Shown: positions 8,134-17,362, counted from the first letter of the stretch. The stretch: 64,000 bases of DNA from UBA5070 sp035352895 (GCA_035352895.1 DAOPYN010000014.1:1-64000), one strand, 5' to 3'. The notes: generated by a model from the letters alone, not told the origin. Numbers and translations are program-made.

Positions 8134-9439
8134 TCTCCTGTTCGCACTCCTGGCGCTGCCGGTGGCTGTTTCGGGGCAGGTCCGGAATCTGTCCATGGCC
8201 GAGTGCCAACGCATGGCCGCATCCCGCGACCCCCAGACGCGCTCCGATTCGCTCTCGGGCGAGGCATCGGCTCTCCAGGAGAGGAGCCTGGCCTCCGCCT
8301 GGAAGCCCTCCGTGAACGCGAGCCTTTCGTACAACCGGCTGTCCGAACTCGACCCCTCGGGGATCGATCTTCCCTTTCCCGCCGCCATGGGGGGACCCAG
8401 GAAGATGGTGATCTCCCCGGACATCCCCAACCAGTACGGCGCGACCCTGCGGGTGGACCAGCTGTTGTGGGACGGAGGCCGCAACTCCCGGCAGAGGGGT
8501 TCGGCGCGGCACGAACGGGAAGCGTGGGGCGCGGCCCGGGAGAAGAATGGACGCGAACTGGCAAGCAAGGTGGCCGTCGCCTACTGGAACCTGGGCGCCG
8601 CCCAGGCCGCCCTGGAAGCCGCCAAGCGGGCTGGTGCCCGCGCCGATTCGCAGGCGACCCTGGCCGTGGCCTCCTTCCGCCAAGGCACCGCCCTGGAGCA
8701 GGACACCCTGCAGGCGCGGCTGCGCACGCGGCAGATCGAGCTTTCGATCGAGCAGGCACAGGCCTCGCGCGAATTCGCCCTCCAGACCCTCCAGGTGGCC
8801 ATGGGCGAACCGCTGGCCCTCGATTGCCGGGCTTCCGATCCCCTGGAACCGCTGGCACCGATCCCCGCCCAGCCCGACGCCGAACGCCCCGAACTGCGCC
8901 AGGCCAGGGAGCAGATTCTGTCCGCCCAGGAAGGGCTGGAGGCATCCAGGGCCGGATACTGGCCCGTCGTGCAGGCGTCGGCGCAGTACGACATCCAGAA
9001 TCCAAACCAACGGATGGTACCCGCCCACGACGCGTTCGACGCCACCTGGCGCGTCGGCGCGAACGCGACCTGGAACCTCTACCGAGGCGGTGCGGACGAT
9101 CTGGCAGTGCGGCGCTCCGCGCTGGCGATCCAGCAGGCGCGGCTGCGCGAAACGGCCCTGGGCGACGCGATCGGACAGGAAGTGCTCCGGCGAGGGACGG
9201 AGCTCCGGCTGGCCCGCCGGCGCCGCGGGATCGCGGAGCGGAACCTCCCGCTGGCCAGGCGCGACCTGGAACTCGCCGTCCTTCGTTCCCAGGCCGGCAC
9301 GGCGCTGCGCCTGGAGGCCATCGATCGCGCTTCGGCGCTCTCGCAGGCGGAATCGGACCTGGCACAGGCCATCGCATCGGAGAACATCGCGATCCTGAAC
9401 CTTTCCATCGCCCGAGGCGAGGCCCCCCGGTGGAAGTGA
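8123..9439 (+). CDS. TolC-family outer membrane efflux protein
   Basis: The 438-residue protein has a short signal peptide (LLFALLALPVAVSGQ) and two repeats of the TolC fold. Long Ala/Gln/Arg-rich coiled-coil helices alternate with short strands (NASLSYNRLSEL, and later VQASAQYDIQ and VGANATWNLYRGG, a classic OEP motif). It provides the outer-membrane channel for the pump. Its position between the two ATPase genes is unusual, because in E. coli ybhGFSR the channel is encoded elsewhere. The ATG overlaps the ATPase 1 stop, and its 3' end overlaps the start of ATPase 2, so translation is probably coupled. Confidence 0.93.
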   Translation: MTTDLLFALLALPVAVSGQVRNLSMAECQRMAASRDPQTRSDSLSGEASALQERSLASAWKPSVNASLSYNRLSELDPSGIDLPFPAAMGGPRKMVISPDIPNQYGATLRVDQLLWDGGRNSRQRGSARHEREAWGAAREKNGRELASKVAVAYWNLGAAQAALEAAKRAGARADSQATLAVASFRQGTALEQDTLQARLRTRQIELSIEQAQASREFALQTLQVAMGEPLALDCRASDPLEPLAPIPAQPDAERPELRQAREQILSAQEGLEASRAGYWPVVQASAQYDIQNPNQRMVPAHDAFDATWRVGANATWNLYRGGADDLAVRRSALAIQQARLRETALGDAIGQEVLRRGTELRLARRRRGIAERNLPLARRDLELAVLRSQAGTALRLEAIDRASALSQAESDLAQAIASENIAILNLSIARGEAPRWK

Positions 9440-10197
9440 CCGCCCCGCCACCGGCCATCGAGGCACGCGGCCTGGTGCGCCGCTTCGGCGACTTCACCGC
9501 GGTCGACGACGTGTCGTTTTCCGTCGCCAAGGGCGAGGTCTTCGGATTCCTGGGACCCAACGGGTCGGGGAAGTCCACCACCATCCGCATGCTGACGGGA
9601 ATCCTCCAACCCAGCGGCGGCAGCGCCCGGGTCGCGGGATTCGAGGTGGCCACCCAGTCGCGCCGGATCAAGTTCCGCATCGGCTACATGAGCCAGAAGT
9701 TCAGCCTCTACGAGGACATGACCGTCCGCGAGAACCTCGAGTTCTTCGCGGCGATCTATCGCCTGGAACGCCGGCGCGCCAAGGAACGCGTGGAGTGGGC
9801 CATCGAGGAATCCGGACTCTCGCCGCAGGCCGGGACCCTGACCCGCGAGCTGCCCGGCGGCTTCCGCCAGAGGTTGGCGCTTTCCTGCTCGCTCATGCAC
9901 GAGCCGGAAATCCTCTTCCTGGACGAACCGACATCGGGAGTGGATCCGGTCGCGCGCCGCCGCTTCTGGGACACCATCTACCGCCTGACCCGCACGGGCG
10001 TGACGGTTCTCGTCACCACGCACTTCCTGGAGGAATCCGAGTTCTGCGACCGCGTGGGCATGATCCTGGACGGGAAGCTCGTGGCGATCGGGTCGCCGCG
10101 CCAGCTCAAGCGCGGGGTGTTCCCGGGACTCGCGCAAGAACCCACCATGGACGACGTCTTCGTGGAACTCGTGCGCCGGGGGAGGCCCGCATCATGA
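9430..10197 (+). CDS. ABC transporter ATPase 2 (atypical signature motif)
   Basis: The 255-residue ATPase has Walker A GPNGSGKST, Q-loop YMSQKFSLY, Walker B ILFLDEP, D-loop SGVDP and an intact H-loop VTTHFLEESEFC. The signature reads LPGGFRQR instead of LSGG. It matches the C-terminal half of YbhF. I chose GTG 9430 because GAGG sits 7 nt upstream; GTG 9436, overlapping the TolC stop, is the alternative. With ATPase 1 it should form a heterodimer with one canonical site (Walker and H-loop from this protein, LSGG from ATPase 1) and one degenerate site. Confidence 0.92.
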   Translation: MEVTAPPPAIEARGLVRRFGDFTAVDDVSFSVAKGEVFGFLGPNGSGKSTTIRMLTGILQPSGGSARVAGFEVATQSRRIKFRIGYMSQKFSLYEDMTVRENLEFFAAIYRLERRRAKERVEWAIEESGLSPQAGTLTRELPGGFRQRLALSCSLMHEPEILFLDEPTSGVDPVARRRFWDTIYRLTRTGVTVLVTTHFLEESEFCDRVGMILDGKLVAIGSPRQLKRGVFPGLAQEPTMDDVFVELVRRGRPAS

Positions 10198-11333
10198 GAG
10201 GCTTCCTGCGGCGCACGCGCGCCATGGCCGTGAAGGAGTTCAAGCAGTCGTTCCGCGACCGGCTGACCCTGGCCGCCTACCTGTTCCTCCCGGTGTTCCT
10301 GCTCCTCCTGTTCGGATACGCGTTGTCGTTCGACGTCGAGCACGTGAAGCTCGCGGTCTGGGACGCGGACCATACCCGCGCCAGCCGCGACCTGGCGCGA
10401 TCGTTCACCTCCACGGAAGCCTTCGACCGCGTCGCCGACATCCGGTCCCTCTCCCAGGCCGACAGCCTGGTCATGGAGGGCGCGGCCACCGCCGTCCTGT
10501 GCATCCCGGAAGGCTACTCCCGGGACCTGGCCGCCAACCGCACGGCCCAGGTCGGATTCCTGCTGGACGGCGCCGACGCCAACCAGGGCGCGCAGGCGCT
10601 GGGCTACGCGCAGGGACTGGTGCGACGCTCCGACCTGGACATCAAGATCCGCCAGCTCGACCGCCAGGGGCGCGGATTCCAAGCGCCGGTGGAAACACGC
10701 CTGGAAGTGCTGTACAACCCCCAGCTGGAGACCCGTCTCTTCATGATCCCCGGCCTGATGGCGTACATCCTGACCATCACCGCGGTGATCTCCACCGTGA
10801 TCGCCATCGTTCGGGAACGGGAACGCGGGAACTTCGAGCAGCTGCAGGTCTCGCCGGTGCGCCCCATCGAGATCATCCTGGGCAAGCTCGCGCCGTACCT
10901 GTGCCTTTCCGCGCTGGTGGCCGCCATGATCGTGGTGGGATCCGTGGCGCTCTTCGGGATGCCCCTCAACGGCAGCGTGGGCGCGCTGGTGTTCGTGATC
11001 CTCCTGTTCCTGGTCACCGCCTCCGCGCAGGGAATGTTCCTTTCCACGCTCTCCGACAGGCAGGAGACCGCCTTCAGCTTCGCGGCGCTTCTGACCATGC
11101 TTCCTTCCGTGATGCTTTCCGGTTTCATCTATCCCATCCGCAACATGCCCGCGCTCCTGCAGGCGGTCACCTGGCTCTTTCCGGGACGCTACCTGATCAG
11201 CGCGCTGCGGGCACTGATGCTGCGCGACGGCACCGACATCCTCACCATCTGGCGCGAGGTCGCGGCCCTTTCCGCCTACACCGCCGTGGTGATGTTCTTC
11301 GCCCTCAAGCGGCTGGGAAGGATCCTCAAGTGA
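10194..11333 (+). CDS. ABC-2 type permease 1 (YbhS/YhhJ-like)
   Basis: The 379-residue inner-membrane protein has the ABC2_membrane_3 layout: one N-terminal transmembrane helix (LAAYLFLPVFLLLLFGYALSF), a large periplasmic domain to about residue 175, then five helices. The diagnostic segment before the helices is IVRERERGNFEQLQVSPVRP, and a later one is FIYPIRNMP. It pairs with the next gene as the transmembrane half of the exporter. ATG at 10194 overlaps the preceding stop (ATGA). Confidence 0.94.
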   Translation: MRGFLRRTRAMAVKEFKQSFRDRLTLAAYLFLPVFLLLLFGYALSFDVEHVKLAVWDADHTRASRDLARSFTSTEAFDRVADIRSLSQADSLVMEGAATAVLCIPEGYSRDLAANRTAQVGFLLDGADANQGAQALGYAQGLVRRSDLDIKIRQLDRQGRGFQAPVETRLEVLYNPQLETRLFMIPGLMAYILTITAVISTVIAIVRERERGNFEQLQVSPVRPIEIILGKLAPYLCLSALVAAMIVVGSVALFGMPLNGSVGALVFVILLFLVTASAQGMFLSTLSDRQETAFSFAALLTMLPSVMLSGFIYPIRNMPALLQAVTWLFPGRYLISALRALMLRDGTDILTIWREVAALSAYTAVVMFFALKRLGRILK

Positions 11334-12463
11334 ACCTGCAGGTCGTCGGCGCCTTCGTGCGCAAGGAATTGTCGCAGATCCTCCGCGATCCCCGCATGCG
11401 CGGCATCACCATGTTCATGCCGGTGGTCCAGCTCCTGCTCCTGGTGTCCGCCGCCCGGCTGGACCTCCAGCACGCCCCCGTGGCGATCCTGGACCTGGAT
11501 CGAACCTCGGAAAGCCGCGGCCTCGCCCAGCGCGTGGCGGCCAGCCCGTTCTTCGAGGTGCGACACGATCTGTCTTCGCACTCCGAGGTGGAACCCCTGC
11601 TGCGCGAGGGTCGCGTGGTGGCTGTCCTGGAGATCCCCGGGGATTTCGCCCGCGAGCTCGCCGCGGGACGCACCGCCGAGGTGGGCGTGATCCTGGACGG
11701 GTCCGACGCCAACACCGCCGGCCTGGTCGGGAACTACCTCTCCGGGATCGCCCAGGACATGGGCATGTCCAGGCTCATGGTGCGCCAGCGCAAGCTCCTG
11801 GGTGAACCCGCTTTTCCGGGGGTGGAGCTGCGGTCGCGCGTCTGGTTCAATCCCGAGCTGGAGAGCAAGTGGTTCATGGTGCCGGCCGTGCTCGCCATGA
11901 CCATCTTCCTGACCACCATCATGGCCAGCTCCAACGCGATCGCGAAGGAGCGCGAGATCGGCACCCTGGAACAGCTGGTGGTGACCCCGCTGCGCGGTTG
12001 GGAGCTCGCCATCGGGAAGGTCGCCCCGTACTTCCTGACCAGCACCTTCGTGGTGACGCTGGTGCTCGTGTCCGCGTGGCTCGTCTTCGGCGTGAAGCCG
12101 CTGGGAAGCCTGCTCCAGCTGTATCCCGCGGTCTGGCTGTTCCTGTTCAGCTCCCTGGGGATCGGGCTTCTGATCAGCACCTTCGCCCGGACCCAGCAGC
12201 AGGCCATGGTGGTGGCCTCGTTCTTCATGATGCCGCTGATGATCTACCTGTCCGGATTCACCTTCCCCATCCGGAACATGCCGACCTGGCTGCAGAACCT
12301 GACCTACCTGATCCCGCTGCGCTACTTCCTGGTGCTGATCCGCGGCATCTACCTGAAGGGGACCGGCTTCATGGACCTCTGGCAGCAGTGGGCGATGGTG
12401 GCGGGCTACGGGATCGGCGTGATGGGCCTGGCCATCTGGAGGCTGGACCGGCAGCTGAGGTGA
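11330..12463 (+). CDS. ABC-2 type permease 2 (YbhR-like)
   Basis: The 377-residue paralogue of permease 1 has the same topology and the signatures IAKEREIGTLEQLVVTPLRG and FTFPIRNMPTW. It starts at GTG 11330, overlapping the previous stop by 4 nt (GTGA), and ends the operon. Its stop is 3 nt from the convergent histidine kinase stop, with no obvious terminator between. Loading all six pump genes into overlapping frames implies equal expression from the promoter near 6135. Confidence 0.94.
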   Translation: MNLQVVGAFVRKELSQILRDPRMRGITMFMPVVQLLLLVSAARLDLQHAPVAILDLDRTSESRGLAQRVAASPFFEVRHDLSSHSEVEPLLREGRVVAVLEIPGDFARELAAGRTAEVGVILDGSDANTAGLVGNYLSGIAQDMGMSRLMVRQRKLLGEPAFPGVELRSRVWFNPELESKWFMVPAVLAMTIFLTTIMASSNAIAKEREIGTLEQLVVTPLRGWELAIGKVAPYFLTSTFVVTLVLVSAWLVFGVKPLGSLLQLYPAVWLFLFSSLGIGLLISTFARTQQQAMVVASFFMMPLMIYLSGFTFPIRNMPTWLQNLTYLIPLRYFLVLIRGIYLKGTGFMDLWQQWAMVAGYGIGVMGLAIWRLDRQLR

Positions 12464-12466
12464 CCG

Positions 12467-14578
12467 TCAGGCGATCGGAGCCGGGGGGAGCGGTCTCAGG
12501 CTCTCCTCGATGGCCTTCTGCAGATCCTGGGCCCCGAAGGGTTTGCGGAGGTATTCGCGCACGCCCAGCCTGCGCACCTCGTCGTAGGTGTTCGCGCCCG
12601 AATGCCCGGAAGCCACCATCACGGGAATCTGGATCTTCTCGCGGCGCAGCCAGCGGAGCACCTCCAACCCGCCCACGTCCGGCATGTCCAGGTCCAGGAT
12701 CACGAGGTCGAACGGCGTGGTCATGGACAGCCGCGTCCGCAGGGTCTGGAAATTCGCGAAGACCTCCACCGAATGGCCCATCGCGTGCACCATGGTGGCG
12801 ATGGCGTCCAGCACGTGGAGATCGTCGTCCAGGGCCGCGATGCGCAGCTTGCGCACGGCCAGGGGAACCTCCGGATGGGAAGGCCCGGGATCCGGCCTGG
12901 CATCCCGGGGAGCCAACGGCAGGGAAATGACGAATTCCGTCCCTTCGCCCGGCTTGCTGCCGACGGTGATCGCGCCGCCGTGGCGCTGGATGGTGCCCCA
13001 GACGCTTGCCAGACCGAGTCCGGTCCCCTTCCCACCCTGCTTGGTGGTGTAGAAGGGCTCGAACACGTGGGGAAGCACTTCCGCGGGAATCCCGGATCCG
13101 GTATCGGACACCCGCAATTCGATCCGCTCGTCGGGGCGGAGCGCGTCGGCTCGGGTGGAAATGTGGATCAGGCCGCCCTTGGGCATGGCGTCCCGGGAAT
13201 TGATGGCCAGGTTCAGCAGCGCCTGGTGGAGGTGGTTGGCATCGCCGATCACCACGTCGCGTTCGGCCTTGAGGTCGAATTCCAACCGGATGGCCCGCGA
13301 GAACGTGTGCCCCAGGAGCTGCCCGATCTCTCCGATCAGGTCGTGCAGGGACAACGGTTTGGCCTGGAGTCCCGATCGCCGCGCGAAGGCCAGAAGCTGT
13401 CGGATGGTCTCGGAGGCCCGCTTGGCGGCCTGCCCCACCCGTTTGGCCAGTTCCGCTTCGGCGGGCTGGTTGGCGAGGTGGTGCTCCAGCACGGAGGAAT
13501 ACCCGATGATCGCGGTCAGCACGTTGTTGAAGTCGTGGGCCACGCCTCCCGCGAGTCGTCCCATCGATTCCAGCCGTTCGGCTTCGTCCAGCCGTCGCGT
13601 GAGCCTGTCCCGCTCCTCCTGGGTACGGCGGACCGCCAGGAAACCCGCGACGGAAACTCCCGCCACGGCCATGAGCAGGATCCAGGACAACCCCACGCCG
13701 ATGGTGGCACCGATCTGCCACCGCGTGAGGGGAAGTCTCGCCTCCTCCGGCAGGAGCGAGACCAGGATCCACCCCTCGCCCAGGTCGCGACGCAAGGTGC
13801 GGTACGAATCGCCCCCGTAGCGCACCTTGGGATCCAGCGGATCGAATTCCAGGAAGGAAACCGTATCACCGAACTGGCGCGTCTTGCGCACCCGATCCAG
13901 CCGCGAATCGGCACCGGGAAGGAGACGGAACAGCCAATCGGCGCGATTGCTGGCGAACACCACGCCTTCCGGGCTGATCAGGCATACGGGGTCGGGAATC
14001 CCCTCGAACATCCGTTTCTCGATCTCCTCGGCGCGCAGGCGCAGCACCACCACCCCGAGGAACTTCCCTTGGGCGACCACGGGAGCCGATGCGTAGATGC
14101 CGCGCTTCCTGGTGTAGACACCCAGGGCGCCGAACAGGTCGGGAGCGCCCCGGAGTCCTTTCTGGAAATACCTGCGAAACGAAAGGTCGGCCCCTAGGAT
14201 GTCCTTCTCGGTGGAATCCTGGAGCCGGAGGACCACCTTCCCCTTCGGGTCCAGCACGAACCCAAGGTCGGCACCCACCAGGGCCATCGCCTGATCCATG
14301 CGCGCCTGGAAGATGCCGCCGTTGTCGACGAAGGCCTTGGAATGGATGCCACCCTGCCTCGCCAGATCCATCGCTCCGCTGCGGACGCTCTGGAACTGGT
14401 CGTTCCAGGTCACGGAAGCCATTTCGCGCAGACGGATCATCCGCTCGCGGCGGGCGTTCTCGCGCCCCATCTGCAGGATCGCGAAATGCCCCGCTCCCAG
14501 CGTTCCCGCCAGAACCAGTACCGCGAACCCCATCGCCACTCGGCGGATCTTCGCCGGATCGACATTCAGAATATTCAT
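12467..14578 (-). CDS. hybrid sensor histidine kinase with Cache-like sensor and C-terminal receiver
   Basis: The 703-residue membrane kinase has one helix at about 13-33, a periplasmic double-Cache-like sensor at about 40-270 (DctB type: DLGFVLDPKGKVVLR, ASAPVVAQGKFLGVVVLRL), a second helix at about 285-310, and a coiled linker. HisKA follows with the phospho-accepting His in GGVAHDFNN (about 347). HATPase has DTGSGIP and GTGLGL. A receiver domain ends it with the phospho-Asp in LDLDMPDVGG (about 627) and Lys in LRKPFG. No DNA-binding partner is adjacent, so the output is unknown. It diverges from queC; a TAGGTTTG box lies 10 nt before its ATG. Confidence 0.93.
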   Translation of the reverse strand: MNILNVDPAKIRRVAMGFAVLVLAGTLGAGHFAILQMGRENARRERMIRLREMASVTWNDQFQSVRSGAMDLARQGGIHSKAFVDNGGIFQARMDQAMALVGADLGFVLDPKGKVVLRLQDSTEKDILGADLSFRRYFQKGLRGAPDLFGALGVYTRKRGIYASAPVVAQGKFLGVVVLRLRAEEIEKRMFEGIPDPVCLISPEGVVFASNRADWLFRLLPGADSRLDRVRKTRQFGDTVSFLEFDPLDPKVRYGGDSYRTLRRDLGEGWILVSLLPEEARLPLTRWQIGATIGVGLSWILLMAVAGVSVAGFLAVRRTQEERDRLTRRLDEAERLESMGRLAGGVAHDFNNVLTAIIGYSSVLEHHLANQPAEAELAKRVGQAAKRASETIRQLLAFARRSGLQAKPLSLHDLIGEIGQLLGHTFSRAIRLEFDLKAERDVVIGDANHLHQALLNLAINSRDAMPKGGLIHISTRADALRPDERIELRVSDTGSGIPAEVLPHVFEPFYTTKQGGKGTGLGLASVWGTIQRHGGAITVGSKPGEGTEFVISLPLAPRDARPDPGPSHPEVPLAVRKLRIAALDDDLHVLDAIATMVHAMGHSVEVFANFQTLRTRLSMTTPFDLVILDLDMPDVGGLEVLRWLRREKIQIPVMVASGHSGANTYDEVRRLGVREYLRKPFGAQDLQKAIEESLRPLPPAPIA

Positions 14579-14588
14579 CCGTGGCGCG

Positions 14589-14596
14589 CAAACCTA
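14589..14596 (-). promoter_or_regulatory. TAnnTTTG box of the histidine kinase
   Basis: TAGGTTTG, a perfect match to the Bacteroidota -7 consensus, ends 10 nt before the ATG at 14578. No ribosome binding site lies between them. Confidence 0.45.
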
Positions 14597-14642
14597 GGAA
14601 CAGGAAACCCGGTTGCGACCCTCCAATCGCAGCGAGTGAAGG

Positions 14643-14650
14643 TATCTTGG
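14643..14650 (+). promoter_or_regulatory. TAnnTTKG box (TATCTTGG) of queC
   Basis: AGGTATCTTGG ends only 4 nt before the queC ATG. If it is a promoter element with a start point about 7 nt downstream, the transcript would be leaderless. Confidence 0.45.
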
Positions 14651-14654
14651 GCCC

Positions 14655-15362
14655 ATGGCGCCTACCTCCGAGCAGCCTTCCATCGTCCTTCTTTCCGGCG
14701 GCCTGGATTCCGCCACCGTCCTGGCCTGCGCCTTGCGCGAGGGCGGACCCTGCCACACCCTGGCCTTCCGCTACGGCCAGCGGCACAGCCTGGAGCTGGA
14801 AGCCGCCGAGGACCTTTCCCGGACCATGGGGGCCACCAGCCACCGCACGGTGGACATCGATCTTTCGAGTCTGGGAGGCTCCTCCCTGACCGGACACGGC
14901 GAAGTCCCCAAGGGGCGATCGGAATCCGAGATCGGCGGCGGGGTTCCTAACACGTACGTCCCCGCCCGCAACACGGTGTTCCTCTCCTTCGCCTTGGCCT
15001 GGGCCGAGGTGTTGCAGGCATCGCGGATCTACATCGGGGTCAACGCGGTGGACTATTCCGGCTACCCCGACTGCCGTCCCGAATTCATCGCGGCCTTCGA
15101 GCAGCTGGCGAACCTCGCCACCCGCATCGGCACGGAAGGCGAGGGCATCAAGGTGGTGGCACCTTTGCAGCGCCTGTCCAAGTCGGAGATCATCCGCCTG
15201 GGCATGCGCCTGGGCGTGGACTATTCGCGTACCCGCTCCTGCTACGACCCCGCGCCTTCCGGACAACCCTGCCTGCGCTGCGATTCCTGCCAACTGCGTC
15301 TGGCGGGATTCGCGGGTGCGGGCCTGGTGGACCCACTTCTCAAGCGGTTCGGTCTGGCTTGA
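14655..15362 (+). CDS. queC: 7-cyano-7-deazaguanine synthase QueC
   Basis: QueC converts 7-carboxy-7-deazaguanine to preQ0 with ATP and ammonia in queuosine synthesis. The 235-residue protein has the PP-loop LLSGGLDSATVLA near residue 12, the family segment NTYVPARNTVFLSFALAWAE, and the four zinc-binding cysteines at the C-terminus (SCYDP..., QPCLRCDSCQLR). The ATG at 14655 is the only start giving the family N-terminus. Its stop overlaps the start of queE, the preceding step of the pathway. queD and queF are not in the window. Confidence 0.97.
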   Translation: MAPTSEQPSIVLLSGGLDSATVLACALREGGPCHTLAFRYGQRHSLELEAAEDLSRTMGATSHRTVDIDLSSLGGSSLTGHGEVPKGRSESEIGGGVPNTYVPARNTVFLSFALAWAEVLQASRIYIGVNAVDYSGYPDCRPEFIAAFEQLANLATRIGTEGEGIKVVAPLQRLSKSEIIRLGMRLGVDYSRTRSCYDPAPSGQPCLRCDSCQLRLAGFAGAGLVDPLLKRFGLA

Positions 15363-15997
15363 GCTACCGCGTCCAGGAGATCTTCGCGACCCTGCAGGGA
15401 GAGGGCGCCCAGTCGGGACGCGCGGCGGTGTTCCTGCGGTTTGCCGGGTGCAATCTGTGGAACGGCGATCCCTCCACCCGAGCCACCGCGACCTGCCGCT
15501 TCTGCGACACCGACTTCACCAGCCTGTCCGGCCCCCGCGCCGGGGTGTATCCGGATGCGCGGTCGCTGGCCGAGACGGTCAGGTCGGTCTGGACCGGAAC
15601 CGGTGGGACACCCCTGGTGGTTTGCACCGGTGGCGAACCCACGCTGCAAATGGATGCGCGCTTGGTGGATGCGCTCCATCGCGAAGGATTTTCCATCGCC
15701 ATGGAGACCAACGGCACCCAGGCGGTGCTCCCCGGAGTGGATTGGATCACCGTGAGTCCCAAGGCGGGAGCGCGTTGGGTCCAACGGAGTGGACAGGAAC
15801 TGAAGGTCGTGTGGCCACAGCCGTTCGAACTGGCCGAGCTCGAGACGTTGGACTTCGGTCACTTCTTCCTGCAGCCCATGGACGATGCGGACCCGGTCCG
15901 GGCCGCGTCCAACCGCGAGGCCACGGTCGCCGCCTGTCTGGTCCGACCCGCCTGGCGGCTCTCCTTCCAGACCCACAAGGCGCTCGGCATCGCCTGA
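15359..15997 (+). CDS. queE: 7-carboxy-7-deazaguanine synthase QueE (CX14CX2C type)
   Basis: This radical-SAM enzyme rearranges 6-carboxytetrahydropterin to 7-carboxy-7-deazaguanine. The 212-residue protein has VQEIFATLQGEGAQSGRAAVF at its start, with the substrate loop LQGEG. Its iron-sulfur ligands are spaced C-x14-C-x2-C (GCNLW...TCRFCDTDF) rather than the usual Cx3Cx2C. An expanded spacing of this kind is known for QueE enzymes such as that of Burkholderia multivorans. TGGEPTLQ and METNGTQ follow. The TTG at 15359 overlaps the queC stop; no other start would keep the conserved N-terminus. A hairpin terminator follows 55 nt after the stop. Confidence 0.95.
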   Translation: MSYRVQEIFATLQGEGAQSGRAAVFLRFAGCNLWNGDPSTRATATCRFCDTDFTSLSGPRAGVYPDARSLAETVRSVWTGTGGTPLVVCTGGEPTLQMDARLVDALHREGFSIAMETNGTQAVLPGVDWITVSPKAGARWVQRSGQELKVVWPQPFELAELETLDFGHFFLQPMDDADPVRAASNREATVAACLVRPAWRLSFQTHKALGIA

Positions 15998-16052
15998 TCC
16001 GCAATCGGCGTGTCGCACACCATCCAGCGACCTACATCCGGTCCACGAAAAA

Positions 16053-16080
16053 GGCCCGTGGTTTCCCACGGGCCATTCCT
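16053..16080. terminator. bidirectional hairpin terminator between queE and the VWA lipoprotein
   Basis: A 9-bp GC stem (GGCCCGTGG / CCACGGGCC) encloses a short T-rich loop. It is followed by ATTCCTT on the plus strand and preceded by an A-run (T-run on the minus strand). It lies between two convergent genes, so it can end both transcripts. Confidence 0.75.
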
Positions 16081-16108
16081 TGTCGTTTCCTGCTTTGACG
16101 GAATTCGA

Positions 16109-17362
16109 CTACTTGATCTTCTCTTCGATCAAACGCACCATCAGGGCGTTCAGGTACTCCACCGAGTAGTCGCCCACGGAAGCCGCCAGGTGCGAGCCGC
16201 CGATGCCGGAATCGTTCGTGACGAATACGTAGGTGCCGCCGGTGGCGATGGCCATGTAGCGAAGCAGGAACTCGGTCTCCTTGTCGATGCCGCTGCAGGC
16301 CACCGGCACGATCCGGACGCCCTTGGCGCTGGCCGTGCGGACCAGTTCGTGCATCTTGCTCACGATGGCGGGCTCGTAGTGGGGCGGAGCGTCCAGAACG
16401 ATGAACAGGATGCGCGCCTTGGCCGAGGACGACCACACCAGCGTGTTGAGGGACTCGTCCAGTGCGGTGTGGACCGCTTCAGGACGATCGCCTCCGTTGT
16501 TGGCCACCTGCTTGCCCACGAAATCGATGGTCTGGCTGTTGTTGGAGGTGAAGGCGGACACCTTGGTCACGTACTCGTCTGTGACGTCGCGATAGAACAC
16601 CGCACCCGTGTTGATGGAGACGTTCCCGTTGCGGCTGCGCACGGAGGCGATCACATCCTTCAGTTCGGTCGTCAGGTAGTCCAGTTCGTCGGACATCGAA
16701 CCGGTGGCGTCCACCATGAAGGCCACGTCGATGGCCTCGGGAGTCCCCTTGGAGCTTTCCAGGATCAGGTCGTTGGTGCCTCCCTGGCTGTTCACCTTGA
16801 TGCCTTCGAACACCTGGGTCCCGATCCGTGCGCGCAGGCCGGAAGTCGATTGCTGCCCACCGGAAACCACGGCCGGCCACAGCTCCGCGTTGCCCTTGTT
16901 GTCCGTGCGTGCGGTCCACAACACCCGTCCATCGCCATCCAGGAGTTCCACCAAGGCATCCACCTGGGGAGCGCCTTGCAGGGTCGCGTGCACGGACACC
17001 CGGTTGTTCAGGTTGTACGACCAGTAGGTGGCGTACTTGGAGAAGTCCGCATTGCCGTTGAGGTTGAGCCAGAAGTCCCAGTTGGACAGGTCGTTCCATT
17101 CCGCGGCGGTGATCTGCCCCGGCTTGGCCTCGATGGGCGTGGAGGATCCCTGGGAACCCGAAGTGCTGCTCCCACCGTCGGAAGAGCCGGCTTTTACCGT
17201 GACACCGGTGCTCTTGTCCGAGCTCAAAGTGGCGGTCTTGACGGTTCCATAGTCGGAACTGCCGGACTTCTCGTTGATAGATTCGTCGCCCAGAGCCAGC
17301 GTGGAGGTTTCGCAACCGACCAGCAGCAGGGCGGCGGTACAGAGGAGGGAGAGCTTCTTCAT
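16109..17362 (-). CDS. von Willebrand factor A domain lipoprotein
   Basis: The 417-residue protein begins with a lipoprotein signal (MKKLSLLCTAALLLVGC). A low-complexity Ser/Gly/Thr linker of about 60 residues follows, then a beta-rich carbohydrate- or Ig-like segment (about 100-195). A VWA domain with MIDAS-like DATGSMSDE (about residue 205) fills the rest. The metal site reads DxTGS, slightly relaxed from DxSxS. The Cys followed by Glu suggests outer-membrane retention by analogy with other Gram-negatives. It lies downstream of the giant VWA/fibro-slime gene on the same strand but is separated from it by a terminator, a palindrome and about 400 bp, so it is probably transcribed separately. 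The ATG at 17362 is chosen for its signal peptide and the GGAACCCC just upstream. Confidence 0.88.
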   Translation of the reverse strand: MKKLSLLCTAALLLVGCETSTLALGDESINEKSGSSDYGTVKTATLSSDKSTGVTVKAGSSDGGSSTSGSQGSSTPIEAKPGQITAAEWNDLSNWDFWLNLNGNADFSKYATYWSYNLNNRVSVHATLQGAPQVDALVELLDGDGRVLWTARTDNKGNAELWPAVVSGGQQSTSGLRARIGTQVFEGIKVNSQGGTNDLILESSKGTPEAIDVAFMVDATGSMSDELDYLTTELKDVIASVRSRNGNVSINTGAVFYRDVTDEYVTKVSAFTSNNSQTIDFVGKQVANNGGDRPEAVHTALDESLNTLVWSSSAKARILFIVLDAPPHYEPAIVSKMHELVRTASAKGVRIVPVACSGIDKETEFLLRYMAIATGGTYVFVTNDSGIGGSHLAASVGDYSVEYLNALMVRLIEEKIK

